Shown here: positions 49,300-61,100 of the stretch, piece after piece
Numbering within the stretch: the first letter of the stretch is position 1
Layout: each line of letters begins with the position of its first letter
Origin: Cyclina sinensis
Lineage: Eukaryota; Mollusca; Bivalvia; Venerida; Veneridae
DNA length: 64,000 nt
Reading direction: 5' to 3'
NCBI GenBank assembly: GCA_012932295.1
Contig: JAAONU010000001.1
Location: 59,617,693-59,681,692, forward strand
The notes under the pieces: generated by a model
The model's database searches: none
What the model saw: the letters and a program-made list of their open reading frames with translations, nothing else
Told to the model about the DNA's origin: nothing
Made by a program: the position numbers and the translations under genes

Positions 49300-52182
49300 A
49301 AGTCAATATGCAGGGGTTTCCATTTTGTTTTATTATCCCATAATATATGGATCAATAACAAGTTACAATGGTCATCAATAGTAAGTCCCACTTTTATACA
49401 TAAATGAACGTTACACAAAACTGATATTCATGCATAAAAATGAGAACAGTTAGGCAGCTTTACAAGCTTAATTACATGTCTCTACCAACACAGATATTTA
49501 TCATGCATGTATCTACAAATTACAGTAGATTGCTTGCTTCAAACAAATCAAAGAATTTATGACAAAATACAAAATCATTTTAAAATACAATGATTTCTAA
49601 ATCGGTTTCAGTAAATGTTCTGAAATGAGCTTTGCAACATTCAATCTAAACCAAAATATTTATGAGAAAAAATAATAGTACTAATATTAATAGGGGAAAA
49701 AAAACAAAATGGCTAAAATGGACAGATAATCTTAAACTGGTGATAGGCATCATAGCCATTCCTAGGTTAATTGTGATTATTTTTACTATATGTCAAGACT
49801 GAATAGTTATCTAAAACAGGCCAAGAGGACTCGTTATCAGTATTGTATAAAAAATGAGAAAAAGGAATGGGTACTCAGTGAGAAAGCCAACTAGCTAGGT
49901 GTTAAGATGATAGGGACAATGCTCAGGTATGATGGCTCAATAAGTACTGAGGATATCCTCAGAGAATGGGAAGAAAGATTGCCAAAGACCTGAAATCTTG
50001 TCAACAACAATAATTTTGTGCACACTTCTTGTTTTTTTGGTCTACTTCTGTTTTTCGCAGTTCTTTAAAACTTCTAGGCTTCCTGAAATAGCTTAGTTGT
50101 TTAACTGACTTCATTTATTCACTGTCAGGATTGTATTATATGATCTATAGTACAACATTGATTTGATAATACTTTTATACATAAGGATTTCTTCACTTCT
50201 TTACTGGATTACTGCACTTCTATTGCCATACAATGTTACAGTTACAAGGACTTGTGTCTACATCTAAGTGAAAAAATATCCTTGTCTTACAATAGGCATC
50301 CAAATGATCATACTCAGCTGATCCCTAATGCTGATGGTAAAAACTTTACACACTCTCCTTCCTAATCCTTTAATTACCATCACTAATATAACACCATGAC
50401 ATAACAGAACTAAACCTAAATTTACAAACGAGACTTGGTCAGAATCAACAGTAACTCTTAACAGAGAATTATGTACACATTTCTAAATAAATTATTTAAA
50501 ACAAATATACACATAGATATCTTAAACATTAGAAGAATGATCTTAATAGGTCTCATAACAAAATGAACAGTTTAACACAGAGGCACAAATAATCCTGTGT
50601 ATTTTGAAGCAATACATATATATCACAGCTTTAAGTTCAAGAAAACACCTAGCACAAGTACTTTTCTTTCACAATATAACCTAAGAAAAAAACACATTCA
50701 AAATTCTAACTTGAAAGAATATAAAAGTATTTTTATAGTGAATTATTATCATAAATTCTTTGTATGTTAGTTAAGATAATGCAATTTCATAGAATGGCTT
50801 CATTTCTTTTCAAAAAGTTTAAGTTAATGAAGTTTCTCTCCATTTCTGATACAGATGGGCATATGTTATAGCAACCGAACAAAAAAATATCCCACTGCTT
50901 AAAAAAACTGCCACTGTTGTAGTGTCGGTACCCATGAAAAACTGTCACCAGGCCAGTATAGCAATTCAAAAATATGCACTGAAACAACTCCAGTAATTGT
51001 TAAATATCTAAGAAATGTGAGAAGTCACCTAGAGGACTAAGTATAAAGGTACATGCATATATTCAACAATCATGTACCCTTAATGTAAATCCCTTTATTC
51101 CCATTGTTTGAATGATAGTACTTAGACTGGCTGTTAAAGTGAAGTGTTAACCAGTTGCTAGCTGGAATCAAACCCAAGTCACTAGCCTTGTAGCCCAAAG
51201 CACAAACCACTCAGATACTGAGTCACATAGGGTCACACAATAGGTATCTTTCAAAAATAATGTAACATTCCTGACTTTGTTGTAAATAAAACTGTTTTTT
51301 TTTTTTATTTTTTAATTCCAGAAATACTGCATGATTTGAAATGGGTTGCAAAATGGCATATATGTGTGAGATAACACCCCTGTGATATATGTTTTTATCT
51401 ACACACCAACATTAACATACTCTGCTAGAGACTCTATCCAGTCAAGATTTTAGCACATCATAATGTGCATTTTTGAAAGTATGGTCTATTCTAACACACA
51501 CACATATAAAAAACTTAAATTTTTTACAGTAACAGATTTTGCCTTTTGATATGTTATAGCTGAGTCACCAGGAGAATGCAGCCAATGAACAATGGTCAAA
51601 AACCTGCCACTAAAATACAAAAGTCTTTATGTTAATACTGTCATACAAGTTATTTTCTAAAGTATCTACAGTGAATTAATAACGTGGCATTTTATTGGTG
51701 CCTTTCAGGTTTTACAACCAATCAACAAAAGTGGTCTTTCATCTGCACATGAGCTCTTAAGTGATTTCATTGGACAATATGCAGGACATGAACTTTAACC
51801 TTTGTAAGACTACACAAAGTGCACTGCATAATGATAAATATTTTTTTCTTAAAAGAATTTCAAGCTGCACATGATTTTGTGATTAAAAATATAAAGCATG
51901 AGGTCTGAAGTTTAATTCCCTCTAGAAATTTCGTCACCTGAATATTCAAAGACTGAAAAAGAAACACAGCACTTTAAATTCAGATTTTAATGACATGCAA
52001 TTGCAACATTTATGTGCTGATAGGAACTGAAATGGAATTCTGTTATCCATAAGTTCTTTTATACAGAACAATCACATGGAATGAAATCTGTTCCCAAATA
52101 CCATACAACTTTTCCCAGGCTGCACATCTGCACTGATTTTACCTCTGTTAGTGGAGTGCATTCACTGCACAATCACTGATTG
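49300..52182 (-). other. Probable 3' UTR and downstream region of TMF1
   Basis: No open frame of note is found between the TMF1 stop and the nucleotidyltransferase-side repeat. Possible AATAAA signals on the minus strand appear as TTTATT at 51091-51096, 50113-50118 and 49329-49334, so the 3' UTR could be 1.1-2.9 kb long. A tRNA-like SINE sits at about 51110-51235. Which signal is used cannot be told from sequence. Confidence 0.35.
51110..51235 (-). mobile_element. tRNA-derived SINE head
   Basis: On the minus strand CTCAGTATCTGAGTGGTTTG (A box) is followed by GGGTTTGATTCCAGC (B box) at tRNA spacing. It lies in the probable TMF1 3' UTR or just beyond it. Confidence 0.45.
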
Positions 52183-55100
52183 TCAGGACTGACCTAACAG
52201 CTGATTTATCTAAAAATAATAAAATTAACAGTATTAAACATGTCATATTTTACAGATTTAATGTACATGTTTCAATTTATCTAGAACAACCATAGATAAT
52301 ATCGGCTGATGAATACCCTCTGTATAAAATGCATCAACATATATTTTAGCTCAGTGATGCTACAGAAAAAGCTGATTGATGATAAGAAAGTCATTTTTGT
52401 TTACTGTCTATCAACCTTAGTGTTATACATATTTCTGAAACCAGTATAACTATCTGAGCCTTACATAAATCCTAAAAACTTCAAGAGCTTACATGAAATT
52501 TATACCATTTGTGTCATTTTTACATTTCCCGCCGACCCTTGTTCCAAACTGAGTTTAATACCTGTACATATTTAAGAAACACTTGTGCCTACTTGTGATT
52601 TATATACATATTCTAGCAACTCACTGTACCTTCTGGGATCCCAGAAATCCTTATCATGTACTTATAACCCTTTGCTTACATGAGCTTCATAAATATCCCA
52701 GCAATGTGCAGCATGTACAACCCTGTGCTTACATGAGCTTTATAAATATCCCAGCAATGTCCAGCATGTACAACCCAGTGCTTACCTGAGCTTTATAAAT
52801 ATCCCAGCAATGTCTAGCATGTACAACCCAGTGCTTACCTGAGCTTTATAAATATCCCAGCAATGTCCAGCATGTACAACCCAGTGCTTACCTGAGCTTT
52901 ATAAATATCCCAGCAATGTGCAGCATGTACAACCCAGTGCTTACCTGAGCTTTATACATATCCTTAACATCCTGGAGATCCAGTTTAAGTTCTTCTGCCT
53001 CCTCTGATTTCTCCCCATACATCTGTAGTAGTGCATTGTACCTCTGGTCCAGATCCTGAAATGCATATCTCAGTAAGTAAAAACAAATATTCACAACAAA
53101 GAAAGCAGCTTATCAACATACAACATTTTGTCATGAAACATTGCAGGGATCCAGACTTTCTTTCTGACTTTAATACTAAAAGACAGGGCTTCATCTTTCA
53201 GAGGCAACATTAAGCAAAGGGCCCACATATTCATGCCATATACTGAGCACATTAAAGAACCAGGAATGTCTCTAGAATGGGATGCTTTCTTTAATTTGCA
53301 CTACTCCTAAACCTAAAACAATTAATTCTTTGGTCATAGGGGAAACCAGTACTGATGACTGATTAACTCAAATAAACAGACAGATAGATGTAGGACAAAA
53401 TTTAAACAAACATGCATAACCTAAACATTGGGTATCTATTATCAAACAGATTTCATGAACCTGGCTTCCATAAATCATTCAGATTTCATGTAGAGACAGA
53501 CTGATGCCAACTAAAAGCTTAACCTCTCTATGGGTCATAGAGGTAACAGAAGGGGACTAATAAGTATTATTTGATAAAAGCTAATAATGAAACATTTTTA
53601 GCCTAATAGACACTGGAAATGGTCTAAAGGAAAGATAACTAGCCAAGTGAACTTTACAGTCTTCAGGTTTAAAATTTTGATTCTTCAAGTATAAATTGCT
53701 CTCCTACCCTATACTGTGCTTCTAGTAGTGGCATATCTTTCACTTTCTCCTCTAAACTGTCATTTTTATTACTGAGGTCCACTAGCTCTCTGGCCATTGA
53801 CTCCCTGGTCCGCTCAAGGGTTTTTATTTCACTCTGAAATCCAATTAAATACAAGACATTTAATACATGCACTAAGTCTTTACTCTGATATAGAATAAAA
53901 CATTTAAAAAACTTATTATTTACTGATAACAAGGCAGTATTTAACCCTATGGATAATTTTCTCACTGTTTTGATTAAGATTAACATTTGCTGTTCTCTAT
54001 AGTCTTGAGGGACAACTTTCTTACATTACAAATACAAGTTTTCATACAGCTTACCACAACTAGAGAAGTGTGTGAAAGATTGAGATCAATTTTCCAGCAC
54101 ATCAAATCTTTATTTTATTGCTGACAAAAACTGCCATAGCCCAAATCCTCAATTTCAAAGAAATTTAAGATGAACTTGAGAGACAGCTAACTCACTGATG
54201 ATTATGACTGCTGTATCTCATAAAGCTGTAGAAACATAACTAAGTCAGTACCTGAAGATGAGAAATTTCTCCCTCCCTGAGTTTTAACTGTGACTGTAAG
54301 TTTTCGAGGAGGTTTGCTGCACCACTCTGTCGTAATGCTTCATACAGACTCTGCTTGTTACCATTGGGTGAAGAAAGCACAAAGCTTCTGTCTAGCTCCT
54401 CCTGAAACAGAAAACAGGTGTACAGCATCTTTCCCTCGTTCTCTGGTTAAAACCCAGTTTCAAACGACCACTCCTTTATGCAAAGTGGATGGACTGGACA
54501 AGTTCTAGAATCTTCAAACCACTTGAAAGCCATTTTCAATTATGTCCAACAAAAAGTTTACCTCACTTACGTTCATGAATTCATTCATAGTCAGACTACT
54601 ATATAATATTCTATAAGACACTTATAGTTTCTTACATCATAGGTCATTACACTTCAAAACAGTTTAAACATTCCCTTGAATAAATTTAAAAAGTGCCTAA
54701 AGAGACTTAAATGTACTGAACATTTTCATCAAGGTTACAATCACCATTTTTGATATCTGGAATTAATCATGGCTCTCCAGTATTTCAAGAAATATATATT
54801 CAGATGGGTTTAAATTAAACACAATTCAATATATAGCAAATTTTCTTTCATTTGAATGTAAAATTGATGAGCTACTAGAAATTAAAAGCATCTGAAAACA
54901 TTGTAAGGTCAAGATTTAACTTTACTGACACATCTCTGAAAAGTTGTCAAGCAAAAAGACAATGTTACCTGGGTTATAGCTGAGAATGTACTTTCATGTA
55001 TACTGCCCACCATACTATCCTGTCTGGAAACAGACACTGGTGATGGTGTTCCTCTAACTGGAGTACCTCTGGAGCGACTGGCACTTCTAGCTAGATCTCT

Positions 55101-58100
55101 TTCCTTGAAGAAAACAAATATGCAATGGTAAACCTACACACTCCTATGTCATATTCTATGTACAACCACGCCATTAATTGCATTCTGTTTAAAAGCAAAC
55201 TCAGAAGAATGTTAAAAAGTGCCACAGATCTGTGTTCAAATATCTGTATCACATATTAAAAAATCTTGAAATGACTTACCATATCTTTCATTTGTTCCTG
55301 TAACATTGCTGTTTTCTTTCTCTCCTGATCTAGTTTGGATTTCTCCACATCTAGCTGTGTCTCCAACAGAACCTGAAACAATGACACTGACATGATGTTT
55401 CAACAGGCAGGAGACAAATTTACTGTATCTGACATCAAAATCCCGCTAAGTAAGACTGTGATATACTTCCTTGTAAAATTACTGGCCACTAGACTAGCTG
55501 TTACACCTTTAATGAAGCCATCTTTTCATAGGAACAACTTTTCTATAAAAATTGATTAAGCTGCTTCAATCAATCAATCAATCAACAACTTTATTCATCT
55601 ATTCTATTGTTCCATTAAAGCTTAATTCTGTAAATTTAGAAAAGACTTTGAAGTTGTAAGTATCTAACTTTTAGGGGTATGTTTTCCATTACTTTAAACA
55701 GTCTGTTTTCACTATAATGACATCCTGACACTGTGCCTGTGCTGTTCAGCTTTTCACCAGAAAAAAAAATACACATTAAGTAAATTAGACTGTTGTACCT
55801 TTTGTTTCTTTAGCTCCTGAATTTCCTGAGCCATCTGCTGTTTCATCAACTCAATCTGGGCTGCTTCACTACAAATGGTAAAAAAGAATGTCAAATTTTT
55901 TGGAAGAAACTGGTGGTGGGCTTGTCAAGACACCAATGACAGACATTACAAGCAATTATGATCAAATTGCTCTTATTAAGTACGGTCATAGCATTGCTAG
56001 ACTACGGCTTTTGTGCTTTTGTAGTGAAATATATATTTCAACCTTTTTACATAAATATTTGCTACTACAATATAGGACTTTTATTTTATGCCTACCAATG
56101 AAATACAGGGAAATATCAGTGAGATAAAAGTGATAATACACTGTTTTGAATCAGTTAATTACCATTTTGATAATACACTGTTTGTGCCGGAACTACTGCT
56201 TGATGAAACTTCAGGAATTTCCCCACCACGTAAATACAAGAGAATCCGCTGTATTTCAGACTGTGACAGCGAGTAAAATTTATTTACCTTGTTAAATCCA
56301 ATTATAATATTGAATTCCTGAGCCTAACTAGTTGTGAACAATGATGAAATTCGCCATAAATTATTTAAAATGTCTGATTTGTTTACATAACTCACATGGA
56401 CAATATCCAATATGGCCGACTTTCAATTAAATTGATTGAATATTACTCGGTATTAATCCGCTTTTATAATTAAAGTATGTATGGCTAAAATTCAATAAAT
56501 ATTGATAAACTGTGTAGAGAAAAATAAATGTTATTTGGAGAAAGTGTATTCAGTTTATTTCAGCAGAAGTAAAGTTATCATATGTATTGGAGATTGTCTG
56601 CACTTTTTTTTGTGCGGAGTAACCAAAGTACGCATTAACTGATTTGGGGCTCACCATGGGGAATTTATTGAAGGCCCTGATTAAAAATGTCATAAAATAC
56701 CCATTTTTGACGTGTTGGCATAAAATAAAAAGAAAATTTGTTTTTTTTTAGTGGAAGATGGGAATTTATTTCATCTCGTGAACACCATATGTTGATATTT
56801 TCACTTGTGGCTGCGCCACTCGTGAAAATATCACATATGGTGTTCACTCGATGAAATAAATTCTCATCTTCTACAAAAACAAACAAATATCCTCTATGTC
56901 TCTTTCATGACAATTATGACAAAGAAAATTTTACATGAACATAAAATGATCTAATATATATAATCTAACTTTTAAATTTCTGTGAAAGGAAAAAGAAATA
57001 GCCAAAAGGGGAATACATTTTAGTATTAAAGAAAGACTGAATCTTACAAATGTCAATGCAAAACTGAAAATAGGTTTACTTCTGTTTTGCATCTTCTGAC
57101 ATTTCCACTTTTGTTTTCAACATTTCCAGCTGAGCAGTCATCTGTGACCTTTCTTGCTTTAACCTTGCTGTCTGTGTCTCCAAGGATGTGACCTTTGACC
57201 CTAGCTCTATCACCTGCTCATTGGCTGTTCTCTCTTTCTCTATGGCAACTGCAAGCTGGTTCTGGGTTTCAGCTGCAAAAAGAGTGAAACAGCTATATAA
57301 AATAATTTTTCATACAGACCAAATATCAGACAGTAAGAATAATGATCAAAAATACATTATTCAGGGAAAAAAAGCAAGAAATTCATCTCATATACTATAG
57401 CAGGTAACAATTTTAAAATAAATCTTGCATCATTCATTAATTGCACTTTTTGCAGTAGGAAGAGAACTATGTAAATTTTCTGAAAATAAATAAAAGCCAT
57501 TAAATTTGCCAATATTATATCTTCAATATATCAACAGGCTGCTCAGGCGGAACTAAGGGATGTTTGATTGACTGCAACTGTTGCTGGCTAAAGCATTTAC
57601 AGGTTCATTACATAGACATTTATACTAACAGCTTCAAGTGCAGAACTGTTGGTTTAGATTCAGAATAAGTAACTGTACATTTGATTAAAATAACAACCTG
57701 ACCACTTACCAAGTCTCTCTGACATATTTCTCTCCACTTTCTCCCATGTGGATGACTGAGCATTGTATGTAGACTGGAGATTCTCAATCTGTCGCAATAA
57801 TGGTCGTGTTGCTAGGTAACAGATCAAATTATGGAAAGGAATTTATGTTGTACAAAAAATATAAATAAACTTCAAAACATGCATTTTTTATCAAGCACAT
57901 TGACATCAGTTATTGTTAAATCTATTCAAACATACTTTAACCATACAATGTCCTTAACACTAATACTGACACATTTCACATATCATAGGACACTTGTAAA
58001 TTGCCATTAACACTCAATACAAATATAGGTACTAGGTAACACGGTAATTCATATACCTAAAGCAAAGTGACAGATACCAGCAGATGCAGAAAAATATTTC

Positions 58101-61100
58101 AAGGATTTAATGTAACACAATATGTTTAATTTAATCATATCTATTTCACATTGATTGGAAAACAATTTCTTGCGACTTATATTATCCCAACTTGATGACT
58201 GCTTCCTGGATTCAAACCAGCACCCATGCTGAAGTGTGGAATGCAGAAAGCAACTTGGGAATCTCACCTTAAATGGATCTTGAACCAGTGACCTCCGGAC
58301 TGGGAGTCAGGCACCCTAACCCCTCAACTACTGTCAGGCACCCTAACCCCTCAACTACTGTCAGGCATCCTAACCCCTCAACTACTGTCAGGCACCCTAA
58401 CCCCTCAACTACTGTCAGGCACCCTAACCCCTCAACTGCTGTCAGGCACCCTAACCCCTCAACTACTGTCAGGCACCCTAACCCCTCAACTACTGCTAAT
58501 TCCAGAGAATGTAGGCAAAATATATATAAGTTTCCATTTATCAAGAACAATAGTGAAGCTGTGCATCTTATTTTTACCTTGAGAAACTCCTTGTGTTAGT
58601 TCCTGGTTTCTAAATTCATCTTCTTGTAGTTGCTGAAAACAAAAGAAAATCATAGCTCAACCAAATATAAGACATTGTCTCTTCCATGCACAATTCTTAT
58701 TGGATCAGAAAGTCCTTTTTTTCTATCTGTTACCTTTTTGCACTGATCCTGCTTCTGTATGTGTATTCTCTCAAATTATACTGCTTATATTATCTGAAAA
58801 GTTACATCCAGTGTTTAAAATGACCTGAGATTCATCAAGACAAGATAAATACTGAAAACAGCAAATGTTTAGAAACTGAAAAGATTTTTTATATCCTGAG
58901 ATATTAATGAGTGAAATGCATCTTTCAGCATTGTTGTAAATTTAATTTATGTCTGGTTCAGTCATATAAGATTTTCAACTATATACAATGGAAGTCAATT
59001 TCCTCAATGAATATACTGAACCAAAACAACTGGTTTTGTTTTTCTAGGGTTACACATCTGTGCAAATGAGGTTCTTTACATCATTCACAGTCACTCTGAC
59101 CACAAATATACCTGTAAGGGCAAGTCATCCTTTACATTTATAAGATATTCTGCTAATTCTTTTCTCTTTTGACACATCCTTACATATCTCGTATCAATCT
59201 CTACACTGTTACACTTATCAGCCTTTTGGACACATGCTACTCTGTTTCATAGACACCTTACCTTTTGTAGATCTGATATCTCCTGTTTCAGTAAGTCTTC
59301 TCGCCTGTTATGTTCCTTTTCCATCCTTGCCATACTAAGACGGAGATCCTCTATCTAGTTTTTAAAATAAAGAGATACAGAAAGTTTACTTCAACCTTTA
59401 GACCCCCCTTGAAACAGGTGGTATCTATACTCTCAGGACTTAATTGCTGTGTAGCAAGATTAAGATATCTCTCTGAACTTGAATATTTAAAGTCGAGTAC
59501 ATAAAAGGTCACTGGTGTTTTACATTTAGTATTTTGCTGAGTTATGTATTGTCCTAAGTTAGCTAAACAATATTGAAAATATATTTAAATAACCATACTT
59601 TACTTGGACATAACATACGATGAAACTCAAACTTATTCTTATCCTTTCCACATATAATATTCTTCAGTAAATTTACAATGACTTATATTACTGAAAACTA
59701 TGACGCTTCCAAAGAAAAACTGACCATGAAAACCACTTACTTGCATGTTCAAAGAATCAACTGTCCATTTGTTCTGTTGTTTTTGTTTCTCAAGGGCCAT
59801 TTTAAGCTCCTCCCGGACCTGCATTTCAGCACTAAGGGCTGCCTCCTGTGCCTTGCTGTCCTGGGCTGCATTGTTACGATGTAGCTCGGCCATCTCTCTG
59901 CAAAATATTGTTTTTATGTTCTTTATACATTAATAAATATGTAACTTAACTCAAATATTCAAAAGTTACATAATCTAGCCTGGTAAGTACTTGTTAAATC
60001 TAACTTATCATGTGCACCTATTTGCAGGATTAGTTTAATCTAGCACCTGTGACATCAACAGTTATCTTATGGCTGCAACTAAAGCTGGTGATATGCTGAA
60101 CCACACGTAAATACTCTAAATACTATGGCTAACACTCTAGTCACCTACGATAAACTGAAAATGAAAGGTCTTTAAAGGTTTTGCAATAACATTAGCTCTT
60201 GACTGAAATCATCGATTTAAGAATTTAAGTTCATATAAACTAATATTAACTGTATAGTTGTCTGCCCAAAATCTTACATACATAAAAGCCCTAATGTGAA
60301 TATAACAGGAATATGACATGATTATGACAATGGGTGCAATAGAAGCAGGAACTCAAAACATAAGGTTTCTTACTTGTAAGAGTTATCAAGGGCTACCTGC
60401 AGACCTCTAGCCTTCTCTACGGCATCTTCATGTTCACTCTGTAACAGTAATGTAAATATTACATAAGCATACTCATAGCATTGCAAAAACATGAATAACT
60501 ATCCCATATTTTTCCACCTACAATGTTCATGGATTCCTCTGAAATTAGTAACCTGCATTTCAAAACTTCAAAATGTTTTGTGTTTTACTAACACTTTACT
60601 TTCTTCATACATATATACTTTCTGACAGTGGTCATGGGGTTAGAGTGCTTGATTTCCTATCCAGAGGTAGCCAGTTTGAATCCCAACAGAGTGAGATTCT
60701 CCAGTAACTTCCACAGTCCACATTTTAGGCACAAGTAGTGGCTTAAATCAAGGTAGCAGTCTGCGAGTGGGATTAAGATCTAGGTTCCCTACTGATTTAA
60801 AATTTACAGGTTTTTTAGTAATATACATGTAGGAAATGACTTGTACTTATGCTGAAGCTAATATTTTCTGCAAACAATTAACTTTGTTTTCTCTTAATGT
60901 CTAATACAGTAGGTTATTCATGAATTAATTAATTAGCATAAAATAAAACATACCCTCAGCTTAACCATCTCCTGTTCTTGTTTCTTCACAGCTGATGTTA
61001 ACTGTGCTATGGCCTCTGACATAAGAGAATATAAAGAGTTGTACTAATGTTCAAAGCACAAAAATGCACTACGCTGTCACACGTCTGAGCTCTGTGTTTT

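Noticed and set aside
52583..52789. Plus-strand frame over the 53-bp repeats
   Set aside because: It arises from the tandem array antisense to the TMF1 donor copies.
55888..56276. Two plus-strand frames inside a TMF1 intron, the second ending with a basic and acidic tail
   Set aside because: No splice sites or family match; antisense to TMF1. They may be remnants of a mobile element, but I cannot name one.
58306..58494. Interstitial telomere
   Set aside because: CCCTAA occurs once per 27-bp unit; it is not a (TTAGGG)n array, and the unit is better explained by the tRNA-like head.
58269..58599. Long frames on both strands across the 27-bp array
   Set aside because: Any repeat with a unit divisible by three keeps frames open; there is no start context or homology.
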